Source: Nymphaea colorata (taxonomy: Eukaryota > Streptophyta > Magnoliopsida > Nymphaeales > Nymphaeaceae). Taken from it: a DNA stretch of 60,000 nt. The stretch covers positions 24,353,315 through 24,413,314 of the forward strand of contig NC_045141.1 of NCBI RefSeq assembly GCF_008831285.2, written 5' to 3'. The notes below the pieces were generated by a model that worked only from the letters and a program-made list of their open reading frames with translations, searched no databases and was not told the origin of the DNA. This document shows, piece by piece, positions 47,865-59,229 of this stretch; positions within the stretch are counted from its first letter, which is position 1, and each line of letters starts with the position of its first letter. The position numbers and the translations under genes are program-made.

Positions 47865-48352
47865 AACGCCACTTATTTCCGTGTCATTGTTGCGTATACT
47901 TTTACTGGGGTGATGACATTGGGTCTGATCAAGAATAAAGTGATGATGGCAATTCTATCGTCTACTGTTGCCAAACGTAGAGATGTTAGCCTTTGCTCCC
48001 CAGAATTAATGGTCTCCGTAAGTTTCAATTCCTTCTACACTAGATGAAGGACAATTTCTAGCTGCCATGCTTTGAGGGCCATATGCAACAAAGTGCGGCC
48101 TGAAGAAGGCTCCACTTCAGAAATTGATCCATTTTCTCGCTACATCTTATTCCACGCGCCCATGGATGCAGCCATGCAGGCAACAGAGCTCGTTCGTTAC
48201 CTAATAAAGAAGAAACTGGAACTTAAGAACACAACATAGGAGGAGAAAATGCAACTACACATTTAGAATTGGCAACAATAAACAACGGAATCGACATGAT
48301 CAGTTCGATTCTTGATCTGAAACCCTACGCCATTGTCAAGAGACAAATGTCA
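47865..48352. pseudogene. Head-to-head ankyrin fragments (unit 7)
   Basis: Private changes relative to units 4-6 include CCATTTTCTCGCTACATC and ACCTAATAAAGAAG in the plus copy, and ACAACATAGG in place of the usual ACAACTTAAG. The stop after the KKKLEL stretch remains. Confidence 0.55.
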
Positions 48353-48628
48353 TAAAAACACGATGAAGATGGCCCTCGCCATCGTAAGGAATACCTACCT
48401 TGCCAGCAGCTACCCAAACGTCACAGCAGGGTCTATGTGCCCACCTGTTCACTGCCGCCATTAGGGACGGAAAATGCCGGTGGTGCAGTAGACGAGAGCG
48501 AAGGTCATACCACAGAGGTCCAAGTGATGCCCTGGCTGCTGGTGGTGCGGCACAAACTAGGAGTCATTTTGACTCCCAGTCTGTTTCGCACCACCGACAT
48601 CCAGAGCGTCGGCTAGACCTCCGGTGGC

Positions 48629-49627
48629 ATGATCTTCGTCCTCGTCTACTGCATCGCCGGCATTTCTGGTATAGCAACCCTCTCTCTCTGTCTTTCTTTT
48701 CTCTCTCCATACCCCTCTACCTATCTTCAATGGTGGCGTCAAACAGGTGAGCTTCGTAAAGTCGATCGGTATGAGTGTTATGATGAATTCGATTGGGAAG
48801 TCCAATGGCAAAAAGAAGGAGACTCATTAGCTCGTTATTTAGTAAGAATTGGCGAAATGACGGAATCCATCAAAATTATTCAACAGGCTCTGGAAGGAAT
48901 TCCGGGGGGACCTTATGAAAATTTAGAATTCCGACGCTTTGCTGGAACAAAAGATTCAGAATTGAACGACTTTGAATATCGATTCATTAGTAAAAAGCCT
49001 TCTCCCAGTTTTGAATTGTCAAAACAAGAACTTTATGTGAGAGTAGAAGCCCCAAAGGGAGAATTAGGTATTTTTCTGATAGGAGATAATAGTGTTTTTC
49101 CTTGGAGATGGAAAATACGTCCACCCGGTTTCATCAATTTGCAAATTCTTCCTCAGCTAGTTAAAAGAATGAAATACCATATCGCACTATGTATTGATTA
49201 TTTAATAACCCAAGAAATCCTCCCCCGCATGCGGTTCAAGTTTCATTGCAAACAAATGGATAAATTGCAAGACGAATTGCAAGGCTATTTAGAAATAGAT
49301 AGATACCGGAAACAGCGCTTCTTATATCCACTTCTTTTTCGGGAGTATATCTATGCACTTGCTCATGATCATGGTTTAAATAGTTCGATTTTTTATGAAC
49401 CCACGGAAAATTTAGGTTATGACAATGACAATAAATCTAGTTCACTAATTGTGAAACGCTTAATTACTCGACTGCATCAACAGAATCATTTGACCCACAT
49501 AAGCCCTACGGTGATGTTTGGGCTATATGGGTTAAACACGTCATCAAGGGCTAGGAGAAGAGCCTGTATTAAACAGAAGGTGGTCAATTGTCTGGATGTT
49601 TCAGGATGCGGAACGATTGGCTTTTAG
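48629..49627 (+). CDS. Chimeric 332-codon open frame: array membrane piece / ndhH / matK / array
   Basis: One uninterrupted frame. Residues 1-41 are array sequence with the hydrophobic [14 protein letters not shown]. Residues about 42-182 are the plastid NdhH C-terminal region, in its native frame. Residues about 183-209 translate normally non-coding DNA upstream of matK. Residues 210 to about 289 are the native MatK N-terminus, from its own ATG at 49256. The last 43 or so are array sequence again, to a stop. All three sources being in register is probably luck plus recency. There is no sign of promoter, splice fit or selection, so I would not call it a functional gene. Confidence 0.3.
48753..49174 (+). 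pseudogene. ndhH: Nuclear copy of plastid ndhH, 3' part
   Basis: The fragment encodes the NdhH region [20 protein letters not shown] through [20 protein letters not shown] and [20 protein letters not shown], stopping at KRMK, about 25 residues short of the usual end. NdhH is the 49-kDa-type subunit of the plastid NDH complex. No stop codon or frameshift is present in about 140 codons, which suggests a recent transfer. It is a fragment in a nuclear repeat and would not supply plastid function. Confidence 0.9.
49175..49495 (+). pseudogene. matK: Nuclear copy of plastid matK 5' end with upstream trnK intron
   Basis: About 80 bp of the trnK intron upstream of matK is followed by the matK start (ATG 49256) and about 80 codons: [20 protein letters not shown], then [20 protein letters not shown], then [18 protein letters not shown]. 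The intact protein is about 500 residues and acts as a plastid group II intron maturase. Only the N-terminal part is here, and its frame is open. The style of the N-terminus recalls Nymphaeales. Confidence 0.9.
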
Positions 49628-52497
49628 GTTAGGAGCAAAGAGGAAGACATTAGGTAGTGATAGGATCAATTAGAAACCAAAACTTGGAATGGGAGGACAA
49701 GAACAAGATGAAGAAAGAGACGTGGCAGCATGCGGGCTGTGGCCATCTTCTTCTTGTTTCTCGATTACTGAATCATCAACTCGCTTCACTTCTCCAACTG
49801 ACTGCAAGGTGACATCTAATAGCGAAAATTAGATGTTTTAGCATTTTCATCATCGACAAGAAGAACCTTATGCTTCCACAAACTGAAACCCTTTTTGCAT
49901 TTCTAGTAGCGTTCATAGCATATGGACCTACTAAAATAATCATAGCATGCGTGTCAAGACCAGTCTAGGTGTAGGTGCAGTTGCGGCATTGGCACAACAC
50001 AAAGTCAGTGGTTAGCAACATGAACTCAGTCAAAAGACCATGGATGTCCATTGCTTCTGGGGGCCGTCATTTATTTCTAATTTGAGATCCAAGGTTATAT
50101 GAAATCATTGAGGAAAATTATTAAGAAAAAAGGTGAAGTGAAGAATAAAAAAACCGTAGAAATTGAAAAAAAAGAACTACAAAAACTATCCTTCGCGTGG
50201 CATCCCTGACATGCAAAGACACCTAATGGAGGAAGCACAATCATGATCAAGATATGGAGAAATTTGGGTGTTTTGTGGAATTTATTTGGTTCTGTGGAAT
50301 GGATCACCTACATGCAAGATACTCAAAAAGAGAAGTTGGGCAAATTTATTTGGTTCTGTGGAATGGATCACCTACATGCATGAGAAAGGTTTTTCCACTA
50401 TATCAAACCATGGTGAAAAGCTTCTCTGTTATATAATGGAGCAATAGCTCCATTCTCCCTTTTATTTTAGGTAAGGTTACAATATTTCCATGATGGTCAA
50501 TACCACATATGCTAACTTGAGCTGTGGAGATTTTTTCACCACATTTACCAATGTAGACATTATCTTCAAAGTCATCTGGTTGACTTGCCTTTTCATTTGT
50601 TGAAAGTATCTATCACCTTCCTTAACTAATGCAAATTTTTTGGGCAAGACAATCAAATGAATAATCGCGTTCGCAATCGGTTGAGCCAACTAGATTGGAT
50701 CTCTCAATATTTTTTCTGTTTGACTGTGGAACCTGATCCTGATCCATACTTGGAAGCTTTGCGGATTTTGCTCTAATCTCACGTTCACGAGGGCACTGTT
50801 TTGCTTGTACTCTATATTCTTCTGTCATATTGAAAGAAGCTTTGTGTGGTGGCCGTGGACTAGGAGGCCGTGTCTCTGAACCATGTAAATCTTTGTGTAT
50901 TCTTTGTGTTTCTTTTTTTTTTGGTTTCTCTTCTTCGTGGTGCATCAAGAGAGTGTGCGAGAGACTGGTTCCTAACATTTCACCATATGATTTACTTTGC
51001 AATCTGTTGAGCCAACTGGATTGGATCTCTCAATATCCTTCCAACCTCCCTCCCCCCTTCTCCATTCCCCTCTCCCTTACCTCCTTCCTTAATTAACACA
51101 TGTTTTTAGGCAATACAATCGCTTACGTGGTGTCGTTTGGAATCGGTTCAGCCAGTTGGAATTAACACATGTTGTTTAGGCAATACAATCGACGGCATGG
51201 ACATCTTTGCAATCGGTACGGCCAATTGGACTGAATCTACCAATGTTTTTCCATCCTCTGATGTCCTTTGCAATCTATTAAGCTAGCTGCATTGGATCTC
51301 TCGATAACCCTTCGTGTCACTAAGGAGTCATTTGGCAGCAAAAACACTTTGTTAATGTTTCATAAATTTGACCTAAAGTTTGAGTACATTCGTGAAACAC
51401 TTGTTTTAGTATTCCATGAATCTGCCTCACTATTTGTGACAAATTTGTGACAAATTTGTGACACATTTTCAAAGTATTCTTGTTGCCAAACGGCCTCTAA
51501 AGGTCATATATTATGTTTGAAAAGAAAAGCACTACCCACCTCTCCCTACCTTGTATTTCTTTCATCCTTCTTTACCTTGGACATTTTACTACCCTAGTTT
51601 ACTTACACACATCTCTCTCTTTCTCTCCCTCTCTCTCTCTCTCTCACTTTGTTTTTCACTTCACTTTTTTTAGGCAGTCCAATAAGATGAGTTTGTGATA
51701 ATTTTAACATTTGCATATTTTTTTATTAATTTTATTGGCTTAATTCTACAAAAGTTTAATATTTTGTATGTTTAATAATTTAAAGTTTTTAAAAGATGAG
51801 TTAGGTGTCCATGCTTACATTTTCACATCAATTTTTTAATTAATTTTATCAGCTTGGTACTTTAAAATTTAATATTTCTATGTTTCATAAATTTCAAGTT
51901 ATAGGTTTTGGTATATAATGTTTTAAAAATTTTCACTTGTTTTTTTCAATAATCAGCAAAAGAGGGATGACAAAAGTCACCAAAATCTTGAGGATATACC
52001 GGTCCAAGAGCAACGAGTATAGACCTGCAACATTTATAACGGTGAGAAAAATCACCGCTATAGGTTTTGTAGTTAATCTCACGTCCGTAGTAGCGTTTTA
52101 CAATATGCAGTAATACATTTTGCTTTAATTTTGTGGAAATGTTGGCTTCTATCTTTATAACAGTGATATATGTCACCACTATACATTTAAAATTTAAATA
52201 AGAGGCGAAATAAAAATTTTCAAATTATATATATATGTATACATACATTTAACTTTTTAGATTTACATACAAATTTTTAAAGTTTTTAATATTTGAGGGG
52301 GCCAATCCCTCTGCCCCTGCCGCAGTAACAATTGCAGTTCTTCATCTGCAAAAACGTGATTCAAGTCATTTAAAACAAAATGTTTAGCGGCAGTAACACT
52401 TCCTTTGTTTAATTTTATGAGAAATTTGTCCTAAAACGCCACTTATTTCCGTGTCATTGTTGCGTATACTTTTACTGGGTGATGACATTGGGTCTGA

Positions 52498-52710
52498 CCA
52501 CCGACATCCAGAGCATCGGCTAGACCTCCGGTGGCATGATCTTCGTCCTCGTCTACTGCATCGCCGGCATTTCTGGTATAACAACCCTCTCTCTCTATCT
52601 TTCTTCTCCCTCTCCATACCCCTCTCCCTATCCCCAATGGTGGTGTCAAACAGGTGAGCACATAAGCCCTACGGTGATGTTTGGGCTATATGGGGCAAAC
52701 ACGTCATCTA
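52498..52710 (+). pseudogene. Membrane fragment, plus strand (unit 8)
   Basis: [21 protein letters not shown] with the donor-like GTATAAC, shared in that form with unit 2 rather than GTATAGC of most others. The next block reads [20 protein letters not shown] in the other frame. Confidence 0.45.
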
Positions 52711-53415
52711 GGGCTAGGAGAAGAGCCTGTATTAAACAGAAGATGATCAATTGTCTGGATGTTTCAGGATGCGGAACGATTGGCTTTTAGGTTAGGAGCA
52801 AAGAGGAAGACATTACGTAGTGATAGGATCAATTAGAAACCAAAACTTGGAATGGGAAGAGAAGAACAAGATGAAGAAGGAGACGTGGTAGCAAGCGGGC
52901 TGTGGACATCTTCTTCTTGTTTCTCGATTACTGAATCATCAAGCCGCTTCTCTTCTCCAACTGACTGCAAGGTGACATCTAAAAGCGAAAATTGGATGTT
53001 TTAGCGTTTTCAAAATCGACAAGAAAAACCTTAAGCTTCCACAAACTGAAACCCTTTTTTCATTTCTAGTAGCGTTCAACACCCAGCTGAAACTTAGCCA
53101 AGCCGATCTGAAGCTCTATTATTGGGTCGAGAAAGTTGGGCTGAGCGCATTACCTGACTCGTGGTCCAGCAGCCCAAGCTCCCTCATGCTCGACTAACCG
53201 GCATCCCTGCTTACTGACACCTGGCCGATTGAGGAAATTACGTTTGTCATTTTAAAAAATATGAATATTTATAGTATAGAAGATGAACCCAACTAGCATG
53301 ATACAATTCCTATGAATGAAATTTCATAGCTTAATAAATAGCTTTTAGGTGAATCTATCAAAAACTATTGCCATGCATCGAAAGTTTAGAATACAATAAT
53401 GATCACAACTAACTC

Positions 53416-54090
53416 TTAGGAGTTGTAGGGCTCTAACACTCTCTTAAGACATATGGACCTACTAAAATAATCATTGCATGCGTGTCAAGACCAGTCCTGG
53501 TGTAGGTGCGGTTGCGGCATTGGCACAACACAAAGTCAGTGGTTAGCAACATGAACTCAGTCAAAAGACCATGGATGTCCAATGCTTCTGGAGGCCGTCG
53601 TTTATTTCTAATTTGGGATCCAAGGTGATATGAAATCATTGAGGAAAATTATTAGGAAAAAAGGTGAAGTGAACAATAAAAAAACCGTAGAAATTGAAAA
53701 AAAAGAACTACAAAAACTATCCTTTGCATGGCATCCCTGACATGCAAAAACTATCTTAGGAGTTGTAGGGCTCTAACACACTCTTAAGACATATGGACAT
53801 ACTAAAATAATCATTGCATGCGTGTCAAGACCAGTCTAGGTGTAGGTGCGGTTGCGGCATTGGCACAACACAAAGTCAGTGGTTAGCAAGATGAACTCAG
53901 TCAAAAGACCATGGATGTCCAATGCTTCTGGAGGCCGTCGTTTATTTCTAATTTGGGATCCCAGGTGATATGAAATCATTGAGGAAAATTATTAAGAAAA
54001 AAGGTGAAGTGAACAATAAAAAAACCGTAGAAATTGAAAAAAAAAGAACTACAAAAACTATCCTTCGCGTGGCATCCCTGACATGCAAAG
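53416..54090. repeat. 340-bp tandem duplication in the unit 8 tail
   Basis: The block beginning 'TCTTAGGAGTTGTAGGGC' occurs at 53414 and 53754 with the same downstream order of words through 'GGCATCCCTGACATGCAAA'. The second copy has private changes (GCAAGATGAAC, GGGATCCCAGG) that recur in unit 9 at 57350-57430. Confidence 0.85.
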
Positions 54091-55861
54091 ACACCTAATG
54101 GAGGAAGCACAATCATGATCAAGATATGGAGAAATTTGGGTGTTTTGTGCCATCTTTCAGGTCCATCTTATCCTTTTAGGAAGAAGGCAAAGACGGATTG
54201 CAATGGATGAAACTTGATGGAATGCAAGGGATGCAAAAAAAAAAAGTGCTCAAAAAGAGAAGTTGGGCAAATTTATTTGGTTCTGTGGATTGGATCACCT
54301 ACATGCATGAGAAAGGTTTTTCCACTATATCGATCCATGGTGAAAAGCTTCTCTGTTATATAATGGAGCAATAGCTCCTTTCAACCTTTTATTTTAGGTA
54401 AGGTTACAATATTTCCATGATGGTCAATACCACATATGCTAACTTGAGCTGTGGAGATTTTTTCACCACATTTACCAATGTAGACATTATCTTCAAAGTC
54501 ACCTGGTTGACTTGCCTTTTCATTTGTTGAAAGTATCTATTACCTTCCTTCATTAATGCAAATTGTTTAGGCAACACAATCAACGGCATGGACATCTTTG
54601 CAATCGGTACCGCCAATTGGATTGAATCTGTCAATGTCTTTCCACCCTCTGATGTCCTTTCCAATCTATTAAGCTAGCTGCATTGGATCTCTCGATAACC
54701 CTTCGTGTCACTAAGGAGTCATTTGGCAGCAAAAAACATTTTGTTAATGTTTCATAAATTTGACCTAAGTTTGAGTACATTCGTGAAACACTTGTTTTAG
54801 TATTCCACGAATCTGCCTCACTATTTGTGACAAATTCGTGACACATTTTCAAAGTATTCTTGTTGCCAAACGGCCTCTAAAGCTCATATATTATGCTTGA
54901 AAAGAAAAGCACTACCAACCTCTCCCCACCTTGTATTTCTTTCATCCTTCTTTACCTTCGACATTTTACTACCCTAGTTTACTTACACACATCTCTCACC
55001 CTCTCTCTCTCTCTCACTTTGTTTTTCACTTCACTTTTTTTAAGCTGTCCAATAAGATGAGTTTGTGATAATTTTAACATTTGCATATTTTTTTATTAAT
55101 TTTATTGGCTTAATTCTTTAAAAGTTTAATATTTTGTATGTTTAATAATTTAAAGTTTATAAACGATAAGTTTGAAGTCCATGTTTACATTTTCACATCA
55201 TTTTTTAATTAATTTTATCAGCTTAGTACTTTAACATTTAATATTTCTATGTTTCATAAATTTGGAGTTATAGGTTTTGGTATATAATGTTTTAAAAGTT
55301 TTCCCTTGTTTTTTTCAATAATCAGCAAAATATGGATGACAACGGTCACCAAAATCTTGACGATATACCGGTCCAAGAGGGACGAGTATAGACCTGCAAC
55401 ATTTATAACGGTGACCAAAATCACCGGTATAGGTTTTGTAGTAAATCTCACGTCCGTTGTAGCGTTTTACAATATGCAGTAATACATTTTGCTTCAATTT
55501 TGTGGAAATGTTGGCTTCCATCTTTATAACAGTGATATATTTCACCACTGTTCAAGGGTTAAGCCTGTAATTTTTTGTCCCTATGGTAGAACTATACTTT
55601 TAAAATTTGAATAAGAGGCGAAATAAAAAATTTCAAATTATAAATATATATATACATATATTAAACTTCTTAGGTTCACATATAAATTTTTAAAGTTTAT
55701 AAAATTTGAGGGGGCCAATGCCTCTGCCCCTGCGCCGCTGTAACAATTGCAGTTCATCATCTTCAAAAACGTGATTCAAGTCATTTAAAACAAAATGTTT
55801 AGCGGCAGTAATACTTTGTTTAATTTTATGAGAAGTTTGCCCTAAAACGCCCCGTGTCATG

Positions 55862-56068
55862 GCCACATTTTATTCCACGCGCCCATGGATGCAGGCAACA
55901 GAGCTCGTTGGTTACTTACTAAAGAAGAAATTGGAACTTATGGACACAACTAAGGAGGAGCAAATGCTACTACACATTTACAATTGGCAGCAATAAACAA
56001 CAGGATGGACATGATCAGTTGGATTCTTGATCAGAAACCTTATGCCATTGTCAAGAGACAAATGTCAT
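55862..56068 (+). pseudogene. Ankyrin-repeat fragment, plus strand (unit 9)
   Basis: AGNRARWLLTKEEIGTYGHN in one frame and ELVGYLLKKKLELMDTTKEEQ-like in the other. ACTAAGG replaces the stop-forming ACTTAAG of units 4-6, so the frame runs on to the IYNWQQ stop. Confidence 0.55.
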
Positions 56069-56114
56069 AAAAACAGGATGAAGATGGCCCTCGCCCTCGT
56101 AAGCAATAACTACC

Positions 56115-56520
56115 TTGCCAGCAGCTGCCCAAACGTCACAGCAGGGTCTGTGTGCCCACCTGTTCACTGCGGCCATTAGAGACGGAAAATGGCGGTGGTG
56201 CAGCAGACGAGGGCGAAGGTCATACCACAGAGGTCCAAGTGATGCCCTGGCTGCTGGTGTTGCGGCACAAACTAGGAGTCATTTTGACTCCCAGTCTGTT
56301 TGGCACCACCGACATCCAGAGCGTCGGTTAGACCTCCGGTGGCATGATCTTCGTCCTCGTCTACTGCATCTTCGGCATTTCTGGTATAGCAACCCTCTCT
56401 CTCTGTCTTTCTTCTCTCTCTCCATACCCATCTCCCTAACTTCAATGGTGGCGTCAAACAGGTGAGCACATAAACCCTACGGTGATGTTAGGGCTATATG
56501 GGGCAAACACGTCATCAAGG
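56115..56520. pseudogene. Facing membrane fragments (unit 9)
   Basis: The plus copy reads [21 protein letters not shown]. The usual A is replaced by F (TTC), a private change. The W-to-stop change (TTAGACC) is present. Confidence 0.45.
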
Positions 56521-59229
56521 GCTACGAGAAGAGCCTGTATTAAACAGAAGATGGTCAATTGTCTGGATGTTTCAGGATGCGGAACGATTGGCTTTCAGGT
56601 TAGGAGCAAAGAGGAAGACATTACGTGGTGATAGGATCAATTAGAAACCAAAACTTGGAATGGGAGGACAAGAACAAGATGAAGAAGGAGACGTGGTAGC
56701 AAGCTGGCTGTGGACATCTTCTTCATGTTTCTCGATTACTGAATCGTCAAGCCGCTTCTCTTCTCCTACTGACTGCAAGGTGACATCTAAAAGCGAAAAT
56801 TGGACGTTTTAGCATTTTCATCATCGACAAGAACAACCTTAAGCTTCCACAAACTGAAACCCTTTTTTCATTTCTAGTAGCGTTCAACACCCAGCTGAAA
56901 CTTAGTCAAGCCGATCTGAAGCTCTATTATTGGGTCGAGAAAGTTGGGCTGAGCGCATTACCTGACTCGTGGTCCAGCAGCCCAAGCTCCCTCATGCTCG
57001 ACTAACCGGCATCCCTGCTTACTGACAACTGGCCGATTGAGGAAATTACGTATGTCATTTTAAAAAATATGAATATTTATAGTATAGAAGATGAAACCTA
57101 CTAGCATGATACAATTCCTATGAATGATATTTCATAGCTTAATACATAGCTTTTAGGTGAATCTATCATAAACTATTGCCATGCATCGAAAGTTTAGAAT
57201 ACAATAATGATCACAACTAACTCTTAGGAGTTGTAGGGCTCTAACACTCTCTTAAGACATATGGACCTAATAAAATAATCATTGCATGCGTGTCAAGACC
57301 AGTCTAGGTGTAGGTGCGGTTGCGGCATTGGCACAACACAAAGTCAGTGGTTAGCAAGATGAACTCAGTCAAAAGACCATGGATGTCCAATGCTTCTGGA
57401 GGCCGTCGTTTATTTCTAATTTGGGATCCCAGGTGATATGAAATCATTGAGGAAAATTATTAAGAAAAAAGGTGAAGTGAACAATAAAAAAACCGTAGAA
57501 ATTGAAAAAAAAAGAACTACAAAAACTATCCTTCGCGTGGCATCCCTGACATGCAAAGACACCTAATGGAGGAAGCACAATCATGATCAAGATATGGAGA
57601 AATTTGGGTGTTTTGTGCCATCTTTCAGGTCCATCTTATCCTTTTAGGAAGAAGGCAAAGACGGATTGCAATGGATGAAACTTGATGGAATGCAAGGGAT
57701 GCAAAAAAAAAAAGTGCTCAAAAAGAGAAGTTGGGCAAATTTATTTGGTTCTGTGGATTGGATCACCTACATGCATGAGAAAGGTTTTTCCACTATATCG
57801 ATCCATGGTGAAAAGCTTCTCTGTTATATAATGGAGCAATAGCTCCTTTCAACCTTTTATTTTAGGTAAGGTTACAATATTTCCATGATGGTCAATACCA
57901 CATATGCTAACTTGAGCTGTGGAGATTTTTTCACCACATTTACCAATGTAGACATTATCTTCAAAGTCACCTGGTTGACTTGCCTTTTCATTTGTTGAAA
58001 GTATCTATTACCTTCCTTCATTAATGCAAATTGTTTAGGCAACACAATCAACGGCATGGACATCTTTGCAATCGGTACCGCCAATTGGATTGAATCTGTC
58101 AATGTCTTTCCACCCTCTGATGTCCTTTCCAATCTATTAAGCTAGCTGCATTGGATCTCTCGATAACCCTTCGTGTCACTAAGGAGTCATTTGGCAGCAA
58201 AAAACATTTTGTTAATGTTTCATAAATTTGACCTAAAGTTTGAGTACATTCGTGAAACACTTGTTTTAGTATTCCACGAATCTGCCTCACTATTTGTGAC
58301 AAATTCGTGACACATTTTCAAAGTATTCTTGTTGCCAAACGGCCTCTAAAGCTCATATATTATGTTTGAAAAGAAAAGCACTACCCACCTCTCCCCACCT
58401 TGTATTTTTTTCATCCTTCTTTGCCTTCGACATTTTACTACCCTAGTTTACTTACACACATCTCTCACCCTCTCTCTCTCTCTCACTTTGTTTTTCACTT
58501 CACTTTTTTTATGCTGTCCAATAAGATGAATTTGTGATCATTTTAACATTTGCATATTTTTTTACTAATTTTATTGGCTTAATTCTTTAAAAGTTTAATA
58601 TTTTGTATGTTTAATAATTTAAAGTTTACAAACGATAAGTTTGGCGTCCATGTTTACATTTTCACATCATTTTTTAATTAATTTTATCAGCTTAGTACTT
58701 TAAAATTTAATATTTCTATGTTTCATAAATTTCGAGTTATAGGTTTTGGTATATAATGTTTTAAAAATTTTCCCTTGTTTTTTTCAATAATCAGCAAAAT
58801 ATGGACGACAACGGTCACCAAAATCTTGAGGATATACCGGTCCAAGAGGGACGAGTATAGACCTGCAACAATTATAACGGTGACCAAAATCACCGGCATA
58901 GGTTTTGTAGTAAATCTCACGTCCGTTGTAGCGTTTTACAATATGCAGTAATACATTTTGCTTTAATTTTGTGGAAGTGTTGGCTTCCATCTTTATAACA
59001 GCGATATATTTCACCACTGTTCAAGGGTTAAGCCTGTAATTTTTTGTCCCTATGGTAGAACTATACTTTTAAAATTTGAATAAGAGGCGAAATAAAAAAT
59101 TTCAAATTTTTAGGTTTCAAATTTCAAATTATAAATATATATATACATATATTAAACTTTTTAGGTTTACATATAAATTTTTAAAGTTTATAATATTTGA
59201 GGGGGCCAATGCCTCTGACCCTGCCGCCG

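Larger units (their letters stand above)
47759..52324. repeat. Array unit 7 (~4.57 kb) with plastid DNA insertion and tail deletion
   Basis: Order: ankyrin (-) 47865-48175, ankyrin (+) 48099-48352, membrane (-) 48574-48400, membrane (+) 48592-48752 interrupted by plastid DNA (48753-49495) and resuming at 49496. At about 49917 the tail jumps from 'GTAGCGTTCA' to 'AGCATATGGACC', losing about 650-700 bp present in unit 6. A short stutter at 50277-50385 repeats 'TTTATTTGGTTCTGTGG'. The (AT)n tract is reduced to about 12 bp near 52226. Confidence 0.85.
52325..55739. repeat. Array unit 8 (~3.4 kb), coding pieces largely deleted
   Basis: Only the outer end of the minus ankyrin piece remains (about 52430-52498). 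It is fused at 'GGGTCTGACC' directly to 'ACCGACATCCAGAGC' of the plus membrane piece (52498-52710). The plus ankyrin and minus membrane pieces are gone. The tail contains a 340-bp tandem duplication (53416-53754 against 53755-54090). The AT tract is nearly lost. Confidence 0.8.
55740..59229. repeat. Array unit 9 (~3.5 kb), minus ankyrin piece deleted
   Basis: At 55860 the sequence jumps from 'CCCCGTGTCAT' straight to 'GGCCACATTTTATTCCACG', removing the whole minus ankyrin piece. Plus ankyrin 55862-56068, facing membrane fragments 56115-56520, tail to 59229. From about 57.2 kb it is nearly identical to 53.76-55.7 kb at an offset of 3468 bp. Confidence 0.85.

Noticed and set aside
48753-49495. 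Assembly of true plastid genome sequence
   Set aside because: Only about 743 bp in two joined pieces is present, flanked on both sides by array sequence that continues in register with other units. A nuclear insertion is more likely, although read support could not be checked.
52536-52790. Intact small membrane protein gene in unit 8
   Set aside because: It starts inside a deletion-truncated fragment and reads through an intron-like CT-rich stretch into another frame of the next block.
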